A stretch of 64,000 nucleotides of DNA from CAZCQP01 sp964500895 (GTDB lineage: Bacteria; Bacillota; Clostridia; Lachnospirales; JAISER01), in NCBI GenBank assembly GCA_964500895.1, contig CAZCQP010000005.1:25596-89595 (forward strand), in the 5' to 3' direction. This document shows positions 49,272 to 58,588 of this stretch, piece by piece. A model generated the notes under the pieces. It made no database searches, was not told the DNA's origin, and was given only the letters and a program-made list of their open reading frames with translations. Each line of letters begins with the position of its first letter. Position 1 is the first letter of the stretch. The position numbers were made by a program, and so were the translations under genes.

Positions 49272-50465
49272 TTGGCACCGAAAAACGGCAGACGAACAGC
49301 CTTGGCCGCCATGCTTGTGCTGGCGTTACTGGGGCTTCTATATATCATCGCCAACAGAGGAAACGGGCTGGACTGGCTGACGGGTGCGCTGTCTCTACAA
49401 GGGGGCGACCGTCCGGTGCGCTTTTCACCCACAGGGGCCGCTGTACCGTACAACACAGACAGTGTGCCTTCCTTTTACCCTTTGACCAACGGCAGTTTTT
49501 ATTTTTGCACCAAAGACGGGGTGCAGTTTATAGATGAAAAAGGCCAGTCCAAATGGGGGGATGTATTCACCATGGCCGCCCCTGTGCTTATTGGCGAAGG
49601 GGACTATGCGGCGGCGGCAGAACCCAAAGGCGGCACGGTTCACGTATATGGCCCATCCGGCAAGCTGTACGCCATAGATGCCAAAGGGCTTATTTTGAAT
49701 TTTAACATTAACAAAAACGGCTATGCCTCCATCACCGTTAAAATTGACCAATATTATGCCACCCAGGTTTTCAACGACAAAGGGGCGCTGCTGCTCACCT
49801 TTAAGCACGAGGAAGCCAACATTTTCCCCATGTGCGCCGATATTTCCAACGACAACCGCATTGCTGCAGTGGGTTTGCTGGACATTAGCGGCATAAAGAT
49901 GATGACCCATGTGATGACGGCGTTTTTAAATAAGGAAGAATTTGGCAACTATATAGATGGCATCTTTGGCTCTGTGCCCATCGAAAACGAAATGGCCACC
50001 CGGCTTTTGTTCTTCAAAGACAACGCCTTAATGGCTTTTGGCGATGCCTCCATCACCACCATTGCCTTAAACGCAGAAAACGCCGCCCAGTCGGTTTCTG
50101 CCCAAACTCTCACCAATGAAGTGCAGTTTATTGAAGCTTTTGGGGACAACGGCTTTGTGGCGGCTTTCGGTGGGGCCATGACCGGCCTTGAAAGCGCCGG
50201 GGACGGGCATTTAATCTTTTACAATGCCAACGCCGAACCCCTTGGGGATTACACCATCGGCAAAAAAATAACCAGCCTGAACTGTACGGGGCAAACCGCT
50301 ATCGTTGGGGCAAATCGCACATTTTACGCTTTTAACGCTAAAGGAAAACTGCTATGGCAGTATAACGCCACCCAGGATTTAAAGGCCTTGCTGCCTTTGT
50401 CTGGGTCAGATACGGTGCTGGCCGTTTCCGCCACGGAAGCGGCGGTGATGAAAAGGAGTAACTAA
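49272..50465 (+). CDS. DUF5711-family membrane-anchored beta-propeller protein
   Basis: A 397-residue protein with an N-terminal transmembrane segment (about residues 11-30) and an extracellular domain made of repeated beta strands (VPSFYPLTNGSFYFCTKDGVQFID, VHVYGPSGKLYAIDAKGLILN, and similar) resembling a PQQ-type propeller. It matches the DUF5711 pattern. A GTG at 49266 is in frame; the TTG at 49272 lies 5 bases after GGGGGAG and is as likely. The following CvpA-family gene starts at the base after its stop, so they form one operon. The joint function is unknown. Confidence 0.72.
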   Translation: MAPKNGRRTALAAMLVLALLGLLYIIANRGNGLDWLTGALSLQGGDRPVRFSPTGAAVPYNTDSVPSFYPLTNGSFYFCTKDGVQFIDEKGQSKWGDVFTMAAPVLIGEGDYAAAAEPKGGTVHVYGPSGKLYAIDAKGLILNFNINKNGYASITVKIDQYYATQVFNDKGALLLTFKHEEANIFPMCADISNDNRIAAVGLLDISGIKMMTHVMTAFLNKEEFGNYIDGIFGSVPIENEMATRLLFFKDNALMAFGDASITTIALNAENAAQSVSAQTLTNEVQFIEAFGDNGFVAAFGGAMTGLESAGDGHLIFYNANAEPLGDYTIGKKITSLNCTGQTAIVGANRTFYAFNAKGKLLWQYNATQDLKALLPLSGSDTVLAVSATEAAVMKRSN

Positions 50466-51179
50466 GTGGATACAGTGAACATTAACGGCCTAGATGTGGC
50501 CGCCGCAATCATTTTAGGCATTTTTGTTATTCGTGGGTACTGCAAAGGGCTTATCAAGTCTGTTTTCGGGGTGTGTGCCCTGTTTATCGGGCTATTTGTG
50601 AGCCAATGGCTGTACCCCATTGTCAGTGGGTTTTTAAAAAGCTATACGGGCCTACCCGGCATCATCCAGTCTTTTTTAACGGAGCATCTGGGGCTGAAAG
50701 AAGCGCTGGTGGAGCAAACGGTGGCGGCTCAAGCCACCTTCATTGAAGGCCTGCACCTGCCCGCCGCCCTGTCCCAGCTGCTGCTGGTGAACAACAACAG
50801 CGAGCTTTACCGGCTGTTGCAGGTGGACAAAGTGCAGGACTTTGTGTCCGCCTATTTAACCGGGCTTATCATTAACGGCATTGCCATGCTGCTGGTGTTT
50901 CTGGCCACCCTGGCGGTGCTGGCCATGATTTCTGCCAGCCTGGACTTATTGGCCAAGCTGCCGGTGATTAGCACCTTTAACAAAGCCGGGGGCGTGGCCT
51001 GCGGGCTGTTGACCGGCACGGTTGTCATCTGGCTGCTGTTTGTGGCGGCTACCCTGCTGTTTATGCAGCCCACCTTGTCCACCCTGATGACACAGCTGGA
51101 AACCTCCCGGTTGGCTGTTGTCTTTTATGAGCATAACTTGCTTTTAAATATGATTACGAAGGCAGGGACGGGGGTTTGA
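50466..51179 (+). CDS. CvpA-family membrane protein
   Basis: A 237-residue membrane protein with four hydrophobic segments. It has the CvpA-like start NGLDVAAAIILGIFVIRGYCKGLIKSVFGV and a second block LPVISTFNKAGGVACGLLTGTVVIWLL. CvpA relatives are linked to colicin V production in Gammaproteobacteria and to membrane or envelope stress elsewhere. It starts with GTG directly after the stop of the DUF5711 gene. Confidence 0.85.
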   Translation: MDTVNINGLDVAAAIILGIFVIRGYCKGLIKSVFGVCALFIGLFVSQWLYPIVSGFLKSYTGLPGIIQSFLTEHLGLKEALVEQTVAAQATFIEGLHLPAALSQLLLVNNNSELYRLLQVDKVQDFVSAYLTGLIINGIAMLLVFLATLAVLAMISASLDLLAKLPVISTFNKAGGVACGLLTGTVVIWLLFVAATLLFMQPTLSTLMTQLETSRLAVVFYEHNLLLNMITKAGTGV

Positions 51180-51381
51180 GGGGGAGACCTCTTTTGGAGT
51201 GTATATTTGCATCGCAGGTCACATATAGATAAACACTATCGCTATCATAATACGATAAAAGGATAAATTATTCTCCAAAGTATTGCATAATAATTGCTAT
51301 CTAGTTATAATTACCTATAGCATCTTTAAATTTTTATTAATGGACATTACCATAGCAGTTCAGTTTGATAGGAGGATAAGA

Positions 51382-52407
51382 ATGACGGAACAAGAAATAC
51401 AGAGAGCGCTTTTTGATTATGATAAAAATTATAATTTACGCATGGAATTTAAGGATTCTCTATATAATTTATTTGATAGTCTTATTAGAGAATACAATAT
51501 AGATATACACTCTATTAGTTGCAGGATTAAGGAGAAAGATAGTTTTAAGACAAAATGTGAGAAGGAGAAATATAACAATTTTTTGCAAATTACAGATATA
51601 GTGGGTTTGCGTATAATTACATATTTTACAGACGATGTTGAAAAGATTTGTAATTTAATTGAATCAGAGTTTTTTGTAGACCAGCAAAACTCAATTGACA
51701 AACATAGCCAATTATCAGAAAATGAATTTGGTTACTTATCTGTCCATAAGATTATTAAACTGTCCAATGATAGGTTGTTATTGACCGAAAATAAACGCTA
51801 TAAAGATTGTGTAGCCGAAGTGCAAGTAAGAACTTTATTGCAACATGCTTGGGCCGAAATAGAGCATGATAGAAGATATAAATCTGGGATTGTATTACCT
51901 CCGGACATTGCAAGGCGTTTTTATATGTCAGCCGGTGTACTTGAACTTATTGACCTTGAGTTTCAAAGAATATCAAATGAGATATCGGAATACAGCAATC
52001 AAATAATTAGTATGGCTGAAAAGGGCAAAATGGATATTACCATTGATTCAATATCATTATTTGAATATATGTCGAAGAAATTTGATTTTACGAATGTGAA
52101 AAAGACGTTTAATATGGGGGATGGGGAGATTATTGAAGAACTAGAAAATTTTGGCATTGTTACAATTAAAGGGTTGGATGACATTATTAGCCAAGCGTGT
52201 ATAAATTATGTTAAGACTAAAACCCGAGCGTATAACTTAATAGGTATCTGTAGAAGTATTATGATTATTAATGATACCCAAAAATATTTTGAAAAATCTT
52301 GGAATAATCATTGGAGTGTCGTTAATTCAGAGTCCCTAGAATTATGGAAAAGCTTTAATGTTGACATGTCTGTGGTACTCCAATATTTAGACAATGATTT
52401 GAAGTAG
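51382..52407 (+). CDS. RelA/SpoT-domain protein (orphan alarmone synthetase-like), AT-rich
   Basis: A 341-residue soluble protein whose N-terminal ~170 residues match the (p)ppGpp synthetase fold. It has RIKEKDSFKTK (substrate-binding Arg/Lys), ITDIVGLRIITYFTDDV with metal-binding Asp72, the guanine-binding GYLSVH (117-122), and the second acidic site EVQVRTLLQHAWAEIEHD (146-163). No HD hydrolase and no TGS/ACT regulatory domains are present. The C-terminal ~170 residues are an unrecognised helical region. Codon use is strikingly AT-rich compared with both neighbours. AGGAGG lies six bases before the ATG at 51382. Related stand-alone synthetases are housekeeping small alarmone enzymes, toxSAS toxins or CapRel-type phage sensors. 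Confidence 0.82.
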   Translation: MTEQEIQRALFDYDKNYNLRMEFKDSLYNLFDSLIREYNIDIHSISCRIKEKDSFKTKCEKEKYNNFLQITDIVGLRIITYFTDDVEKICNLIESEFFVDQQNSIDKHSQLSENEFGYLSVHKIIKLSNDRLLLTENKRYKDCVAEVQVRTLLQHAWAEIEHDRRYKSGIVLPPDIARRFYMSAGVLELIDLEFQRISNEISEYSNQIISMAEKGKMDITIDSISLFEYMSKKFDFTNVKKTFNMGDGEIIEELENFGIVTIKGLDDIISQACINYVKTKTRAYNLIGICRSIMIINDTQKYFEKSWNNHWSVVNSESLELWKSFNVDMSVVLQYLDNDLK

Positions 52408-52427
52408 TTTTCTTACTAAATCCTAAG

Positions 52428-52456
52428 AAAGCCGCCATTCCCCCTGGCGGCTTTTT
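52428..52456 (+). terminator. Terminator after the RelA/SpoT-domain gene
   Basis: AAAGCCGCC pairs with GGCGGCTTT over a short loop, followed by T residues. It may also end leftward truA transcription. Confidence 0.8.
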
Positions 52457-52464
52457 CACCCCCG

Positions 52465-53226
52465 TCACCCCAGGGGCAATTCATACTCAATACACTTCAA
52501 AGTCAAGCCGTGAGCCGGGGCCGTCACCCCGGCTTTTGTTCTATCTTTCCCTGCGATGATAGCCGGAATATCCTGGGCGTTAATTTTGCCAAGACCCACA
52601 TAATACAAAGTACCGGCCATGATACGCACCATATTGTACAAAAAGGCGTTTCCGGTAACCGCAATGCACACCAGCTCTTGCTGTGCGCCTTCCCCGGTGG
52701 AAACCGTCACGTCAAACACGGTGCGGACGGTGGTTTTCGCCTGGCCGCCGGTAGCACAAAAGCCGGCAAAGTCGTGGGTACCACACATGTGCCAGGCAGC
52801 TTGGGTCATGGCCTCAAAGTCCAGCGGGTAGTGCACGTGCCAGGCCATGTGGCGGCACAGGGGGTTGGGGAAAGGGCCATTGTCCATGTAATACAAATAG
52901 GTTTTCTGCCGGGCGTGGCGGGGGTTGAAGTCCTTCGGCACGTACTGGGCCGCCGAAATAACAATGTCATCGGGCAGCTTATGTTTTAAAATGTGTGGCA
53001 GCTTATCCACAGGCAGCTGGTGGTGAGGGGGGGCAAACACGCCCCGTTGCCCCAGTGCATGAACGCCAGCATCTGTTCGGCTGGCACCGGAGATGGGTAC
53101 CGGCTGGCCGTAAACGGCTGCCAGTGCTTCCTCCACCTTTTGCTGCACGCTTATTCCGTTTATTTGGCGCTGCCACCCGGCGTAATGGGTGCCTGCGTAG
53201 GCGATGGTAAGGCAAATATTGTTCAT
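52465..53226 (-). CDS. truA: tRNA pseudouridine(38-40) synthase TruA
   Basis: A 253-residue enzyme that converts uridines 38-40 in the tRNA anticodon arm. It has AYAGTHYAGWQRQ, the catalytic SGASRTDAGVHALGQ (Asp), KTYLYYMDNGP, and the C-terminal ITGNAFLYNMVRIMAGTLYYVGLGK. Length is normal. It follows the hybrid kinase gene by 15 bases, a neighbour unrelated in function. Confidence 0.95.
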   Translation of the reverse strand: MNNICLTIAYAGTHYAGWQRQINGISVQQKVEEALAAVYGQPVPISGASRTDAGVHALGQRGVFAPPHHQLPVDKLPHILKHKLPDDIVISAAQYVPKDFNPRHARQKTYLYYMDNGPFPNPLCRHMAWHVHYPLDFEAMTQAAWHMCGTHDFAGFCATGGQAKTTVRTVFDVTVSTGEGAQQELVCIAVTGNAFLYNMVRIMAGTLYYVGLGKINAQDIPAIIAGKDRTKAGVTAPAHGLTLKCIEYELPLG

Positions 53227-53241
53227 GGAATTTGTTCTTCC

Positions 53242-56200
53242 TTAATTTTTGTTAGACGCATTTACAAAAGGGTCTAGTGCAACTTCGGCCGCATCATAAT
53301 CGTACATTTCCAGCGCCCGAATCACTGTGTTCAAGGCATCGGCCACGTCAGCAGGTAGCTTGTAGCCCAACAAGGCACCGGCTTCCTCCACCGCTTCCCC
53401 TACCCTGAAATCTTTCACACAGCTGTCAATAACCAGCAGCTTTTGGGCCAATTCCTCTTGGCCGATGGCTTTATCCCCGGCTACCCTGGCTTTGGTGTCC
53501 ACATATGGGGCAATGGCCTCCAGCAGGGCGGCGTACTCGTTCATCAGCTGACCCACTGTGGCATTTACCGTGTCTGCATCGTTGGCCTTGGCGGCAAACT
53601 CGTGGGTTTTGGCCAGCTGGGACAATTGGGTGGCACCGATGGTGGCGCTTACGGATTTTAAGGCGTGGGCTTCAATGGCGTAGCTGTATAAATCACCCGC
53701 TTCCACATAATGCTTCATCAGCGGAATTTTCTTCTGCCCTTCCAGGTAAATGGTTTCCAGCAAAGACTTAAAAGCCGCAACCGAACCGCACATTTTCAGC
53801 GCCGTTTCCACTTGTGCCCCGGGAATATGAAACGCTTGGGCATCTAGCCCTTCTCCATTACTTTGGGCAGAAGCACCTGCCTGTTTTTTGGGTGTTTGCT
53901 TCATTTGAATTAATTCCGGCGGCAAAAACTTCCTTAAAGTTTCGTCCAGCTTTTGCAGCTCGATGGGTTTGGCCAAAAAGCCGTCAAAGCCTTCAGACAT
54001 AAACATTTCCCGCATACCGCTAATGGCATTGGCCGTTAATGCAACCACAGGAATGTTTTGGCAGGGTTTGCCCTCCATAGCCCGGATGCGCCGGGTGGTT
54101 TCCACCCCGTCCATTTCCGGCATCATGTGGTCCATAAAAATTATATCGTAGTGGTGGCTGTTCTTTTCCAGCATATGCAGGCATTCCTTGCCGCTGGTCA
54201 CCGTTTGAATGATCATTTGGTACGGCCGCATCAAGCCTTCGGCCACTTTCAGGTTCACCAAATTGTCGTCCACAATAAGCAGCCGGGCTTGGGGCGCAAT
54301 GAAATTTTGGGTTTCCCCTTCCCGTTTCTGGAAATAATGCTTGCTGTAGGCTTCATTGTTTAAAACCGCAGCCACAGCCAGGGAATAAATGGGTTTGTAC
54401 AACGCCCATTCGTTCTTTTCCAGCCGCACATTTTCGTTTTTATTTAAAATGATAACCACCTTGGCATCCGGTGAATTTTGCCGGATGGCAGCTTTCAGTT
54501 TTTCATACAAGTCCAGCTCAATGAAAACATGGGTAAACTTGGCTTTCATCAGCACACTTAAAAACACATCCGGGTCCGTAAAGATGGTGCAGGGGGTATG
54601 CAAGTCTTCAAAGGCATATTCCAGCGCTTCCTCTTGGGGAACAGATGCTTTTTGCAGCACCACGCTGTAATTGCCCCCGCTTTTCACAGACGCCATGGGG
54701 GTGTGGTCTTTAACTTCCTGGGGCATCCAGAAATTGAACGTGGTGCCTTTGCCATATACACTTTCTACAGAAATGCCACCATCCATCAACTTCAGCAACC
54801 TTAGGGTGATGGATAGCCCCAAGCCGGTGCCTTCCATGTTTTTGTTGCGCACTGTATCAAACTGGGTAAAGTCTGCAAACAATTGGCTTAGGTTTTCTTC
54901 TTGAATACCCATACCCGTATCGGAAACAGACCCCTTCAAAATCACCTGGTCTGCTGCGGGGCCTGCCTCGCACCACAGCTTCAGCTTAATCTGGCCATAG
55001 CTGGTAAACTTTGCCGCATTGCTTAAAAGGTTCACCAGCACTTGCCGAATGCGCACTTCGTCCCCAATAAGCTGGCTGGGAATGCCTGACTGTGCTTCCA
55101 CAATGAACTCCACAGGCTTCTGCCCGATTTTTAAAATGGTGATGTTTGAAACATCATTGATGATGGAGGGCAGGATGTAGGGCACATGCAGAATATCCAT
55201 TTTCCCCGATTCAATTTTAGAGAAATCCAAAATGTCGTTAATGATGGACAGCAGCGCTGTGGAAGCGCTTTTAATGCCGCTGGCATATTCCAGCACCGCA
55301 TCGGAAATGTCCTCCCGCAAAATCAATTCGCTCATGCCGGTGATGGAGTTCATGGGGGTGCGAATTTCATGGGACATATTAGCCAAAAAGGTGCTCTTGG
55401 CTTTGGAGGCTGCCTCGGCTGCTTCTTTGGCCGCCAACAGCTCCTGGTTGCTTTCCTCCAGCTTTCTCTGGGCTTCATATTCCACAATGGCAGAGCCAAT
55501 GAGGTGGGCGCAGTTTTTAGCCACGTTTTCCTGATGCGGGGTGAAACCTTGCGTATCCTCACACCGGTCCAGACGAATACCGCCCCAATACTGGTCATCC
55601 ACATGGATGGGGCAGGACAACAACGCATTCACTTGCATACGGTCGGCATAAACCAAATTTTTTCCGTTGTGCTCATGCTGCCTGGTGAACTGAATGCTTT
55701 TTCCGGCAAACATGGCTTTCTGCCATATTTCAAAGGTATCTGCATCCACAGAGGCTTTGGAAAACTCCGAATGCAATACGGAAGGCACCTTTTCCCCCCA
55801 TTCATAGATGGCTCTTGTGGTAAACGTATCTGGGTTATGGTCTGTGCATTTGAAAATGGAGGCCCTATCCGCATGAAATGCTTTGCAAATCACTTTAAGT
55901 ACATCTTCCAGGCTTTTTTCAAAGCCTTCCTTTTTAGCAGACATGAGGCGCTCTGCCACTGTGTTGGCAGCGATGAGCAGTTCGTCCCGCCTTTTAATCT
56001 CTGCTTTGGCCTCGTCCTCTATGATACAGGTGCCAATCATATGGGCATAGTTTTTCACAATATTTTCTTCGTGGGGGGTAAACACACGTTCCTTTTCACA
56101 GTCGTAAAAAGCCACGTTGCCCCAACGCACCCCTTCAACAGAAATAAACGAATACAAGCTGGACCGGGCTTGGGCGATACCCAGCACATCCAAGTCTCTG

Positions 56201-58572
56201 CCATGCAGTTCCCGGATGCTCAGCTGCATACAAACACCATCCTGGGCAGCAGCATTCCACTGCTCCACCGTTTCCGGCTCCATTTGGTGGCTGAAAGCCC
56301 GGTGCCCCACAATGGGCGTATAACCCTGGCTCCATTCAAAAACAGCTTCGTTGTAGCTGCCCTTGGTTTCATCTATGCAATATTTCCACACCACAATGCG
56401 CTGCACATCCAGCGCCTTACCCAGCAATCCCAAGCCTCGATGCAGCCTGGTTTGAAAGTCGCCCCAATGGACAGACAGCAAAAGGCTGGCCATGCGGTTG
56501 CCGGCTTCAAGCAGCCTGTCCCGCTGCACCAGTGCCGTTTTAGAGGCATAGTCCACAATGCAAGAACCTATGATCATGGCATAGTTTTTAATCATGCTCT
56601 GTTCATGGGGAGAGAATGCCCGCACTTTTTTTGCGTCTGTAAAAGCCAGGCTGCCCCACATGGTTTCGTTGGCAAATATGGGAACGAACAGAAAGGACAC
56701 CGCTTGCATGTTAACAAGCATTTCTCGGTCTTTGCCCATTGCGTTTTTCAAGTGAAAATGGATACAGTCCCCTTTAATGGCAGATTCCGCCCACATTTGC
56801 TGGGTTTCCGGCTCAAAATCGTCCAGTGCCAGGCGCTCATTTTTAATGAGGGCAGTTCCTTGCGCCGACCAATCGTACATGGCAATGCTCTCACTGTCCC
56901 CTTCCGAATTGATGCCTGCTTTCCACACAGTCACCCGGTGAACGTCCAGAGCTTTGCCCAACATAGCCAACCCTTGTTCCAGCACAGATTCAAAGCCATC
57001 CATAGAGGCAGACAAAACAAGCCCTGCCACATCATTGCCGATGGACAGCAGCTGGTCTCTGTACGCCAACGACCTCTGAAATTCATTGTCAATAATGCTG
57101 GCACCAAAAATATGGGCACAGGTGATGATGATGTTTTCCTCGTGTTCGGTGAGGGACCGTACACGTGTGCAGTCATCAAACTGGATGGTGCCCCACAGAT
57201 TGCCTTCAAAAAAAATGGGGGCAGATAAAAGGGAAACAGCCCCAAGTCTTTGGGCAAATGCCACATCCTTGCCGGAAGCAGCGCTTTGAACAAAACGAAT
57301 ACACTTGCCGGAATGCATGGCTTGCTGCCATAACTCAAAGGTTTCCGCGTTTACATCCTCTTTGGTAAAACGGGTACCTAAAACGGTATCTACCCCTTCC
57401 CGCCATTCAAAAATGGCGGTGTACACCATCCCTTTTTCATCCCAGCCTATTTTCCAAATGCTCACCCGTTGCACCGATAGAGCCTGGCCCAGTTTTTCAA
57501 GGCCTTCGTACAGCCGTTGTTCAAAGTTTCCGCTATGCCTGGAAATGAGGTTAGCCGCCACCTGATTCACTGTGGATAACAGTTTATCCCTGCTTTTTAG
57601 CTTTCGCCTAGTTTCTTCCTCCATCACAGCCGAAGCAAACAGGTTGGCGCAGGTTTTCAGCATTTCAACATCCACTTCGTCTAAAAGGGTATGCCCTTTA
57701 CAGGCATCAAAACGGACATAACCCCAAAACCCTTCATCGGTAATGATGGGCAGCGCGTAAAGGGTTACCACATGGCAGTGGGACAAAAAGATCTTGTCCC
57801 CCTCATTAAAAACACCGTCCGTATAGTGGATGTATGCCCCACGTTCCATAATTGGTGCCCAGCCGGGCAAAGCATCATCGTATACAATGCCTGCGCTACA
57901 GGCCAGTTCTAGGCAATCTGTGTTGCCTTCGGTTTTCCACCAATACAGCCTTTTAAAGGCCAGCTTTCCCTCTGGGTTCCGAATGTTTTTAAAGATACAC
58001 ACTCGGTCTGCACCCACAGCCTGGCCGATGGTTGACAGGGCAAGGTTAAAACGTTCTTCAAAATCCCCCATTTGAGAGGATATAAGCATACCGGCAATGG
58101 TATTGACCGTGTTGCTGATGGCACTACGCACCTTTAAAGCATGTGTCAGCTCTTTGAGATGGGCGCCCTCCATTTGATACATCCAGATTACTTCTGTGCC
58201 CTGGTATTGTGAAACTTTCAAAACGGTGTGTACCGGTTTTTTCATGCCATTTATGGTTAAGATGACGTCATATTCAATTTGCTTGCCTGCGGAGTCTTTA
58301 GCAGCGTTCAGCCGCCCTCCCATGTAGGATAGGCGCTCGTCCGGGTGCACCACAGGAACAGTCTGCATTTGGAAGTATACCTGGCTAAAGCTTTGTAGCA
58401 GCGCTTCTTTGCTTTCCAGCCCATAAAAAGCAACTGCTTTCGGGCTGCAATCCAGGGCTTTTAAATCCTCCGGCTGCATCACCACCCATACGCCTTGGTT
58501 GAAGGGTGCGTCATCCTCGGCAGTGTATCCCCGCCTGCCATCGTCCAAAGATTCCAAAATGCCCCGTTTCAT
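53242..58572 (-). CDS. Giant hybrid sensor kinase: PAS-like, five tandem GAF-like repeats, HisKA, HATPase, pseudo-REC, REC, HPt
   Basis: A 1776-residue cytosolic hybrid kinase with no membrane segment. A PAS-like N-terminus (about 1-144) precedes five successive repeats of about 179 residues (145-324, 325-501, 502-680, 681-858, 859-1037). Each repeat has a helix with RDxLL, a GFE/DFE-x-L core, RVxIWK, and a C-terminal VxAPIxxxxxxWGxxxFD with a SPHEENI helix; these are GAF-like sensor modules in tandem. Then come HisKA with His1068 (MSHEIRTPM), HATPase_c with NLLSNA, DTGMGI and GTGLGL, a degenerate receiver (about 1300-1410) without a clear phospho-Asp, an intact receiver with Asp1481 (FMDHMMPEMDG), and an HPt domain with His1636 (EAHALKSV). 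A full phosphorelay is present in one chain. AGGAGG sits before the ATG at 58572; it forms an operon with the HD-GYP gene (16-base gap). Confidence 0.92.
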   Translation of the reverse strand: MKRGILESLDDGRRGYTAEDDAPFNQGVWVVMQPEDLKALDCSPKAVAFYGLESKEALLQSFSQVYFQMQTVPVVHPDERLSYMGGRLNAAKDSAGKQIEYDVILTINGMKKPVHTVLKVSQYQGTEVIWMYQMEGAHLKELTHALKVRSAISNTVNTIAGMLISSQMGDFEERFNLALSTIGQAVGADRVCIFKNIRNPEGKLAFKRLYWWKTEGNTDCLELACSAGIVYDDALPGWAPIMERGAYIHYTDGVFNEGDKIFLSHCHVVTLYALPIITDEGFWGYVRFDACKGHTLLDEVDVEMLKTCANLFASAVMEEETRRKLKSRDKLLSTVNQVAANLISRHSGNFEQRLYEGLEKLGQALSVQRVSIWKIGWDEKGMVYTAIFEWREGVDTVLGTRFTKEDVNAETFELWQQAMHSGKCIRFVQSAASGKDVAFAQRLGAVSLLSAPIFFEGNLWGTIQFDDCTRVRSLTEHEENIIITCAHIFGASIIDNEFQRSLAYRDQLLSIGNDVAGLVLSASMDGFESVLEQGLAMLGKALDVHRVTVWKAGINSEGDSESIAMYDWSAQGTALIKNERLALDDFEPETQQMWAESAIKGDCIHFHLKNAMGKDREMLVNMQAVSFLFVPIFANETMWGSLAFTDAKKVRAFSPHEQSMIKNYAMIIGSCIVDYASKTALVQRDRLLEAGNRMASLLLSVHWGDFQTRLHRGLGLLGKALDVQRIVVWKYCIDETKGSYNEAVFEWSQGYTPIVGHRAFSHQMEPETVEQWNAAAQDGVCMQLSIRELHGRDLDVLGIAQARSSLYSFISVEGVRWGNVAFYDCEKERVFTPHEENIVKNYAHMIGTCIIEDEAKAEIKRRDELLIAANTVAERLMSAKKEGFEKSLEDVLKVICKAFHADRASIFKCTDHNPDTFTTRAIYEWGEKVPSVLHSEFSKASVDADTFEIWQKAMFAGKSIQFTRQHEHNGKNLVYADRMQVNALLSCPIHVDDQYWGGIRLDRCEDTQGFTPHQENVAKNCAHLIGSAIVEYEAQRKLEESNQELLAAKEAAEAASKAKSTFLANMSHEIRTPMNSITGMSELILREDISDAVLEYASGIKSASTALLSIINDILDFSKIESGKMDILHVPYILPSIINDVSNITILKIGQKPVEFIVEAQSGIPSQLIGDEVRIRQVLVNLLSNAAKFTSYGQIKLKLWCEAGPAADQVILKGSVSDTGMGIQEENLSQLFADFTQFDTVRNKNMEGTGLGLSITLRLLKLMDGGISVESVYGKGTTFNFWMPQEVKDHTPMASVKSGGNYSVVLQKASVPQEEALEYAFEDLHTPCTIFTDPDVFLSVLMKAKFTHVFIELDLYEKLKAAIRQNSPDAKVVIILNKNENVRLEKNEWALYKPIYSLAVAAVLNNEAYSKHYFQKREGETQNFIAPQARLLIVDDNLVNLKVAEGLMRPYQMIIQTVTSGKECLHMLEKNSHHYDIIFMDHMMPEMDGVETTRRIRAMEGKPCQNIPVVALTANAISGMREMFMSEGFDGFLAKPIELQKLDETLRKFLPPELIQMKQTPKKQAGASAQSNGEGLDAQAFHIPGAQVETALKMCGSVAAFKSLLETIYLEGQKKIPLMKHYVEAGDLYSYAIEAHALKSVSATIGATQLSQLAKTHEFAAKANDADTVNATVGQLMNEYAALLEAIAPYVDTKARVAGDKAIGQEELAQKLLVIDSCVKDFRVGEAVEEAGALLGYKLPADVADALNTVIRALEMYDYDAAEVALDPFVNASNKN

Positions 58573-58588
58573 GGGCCTTCCTCCTGTC

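Noticed and set aside
55186..57228. Long 680-codon open frame on the plus strand inside the hybrid kinase gene
   Set aside because: It is the antisense of the kinase repeats, has no ribosome site or family similarity, and is explained by biased codon use on the coding strand.
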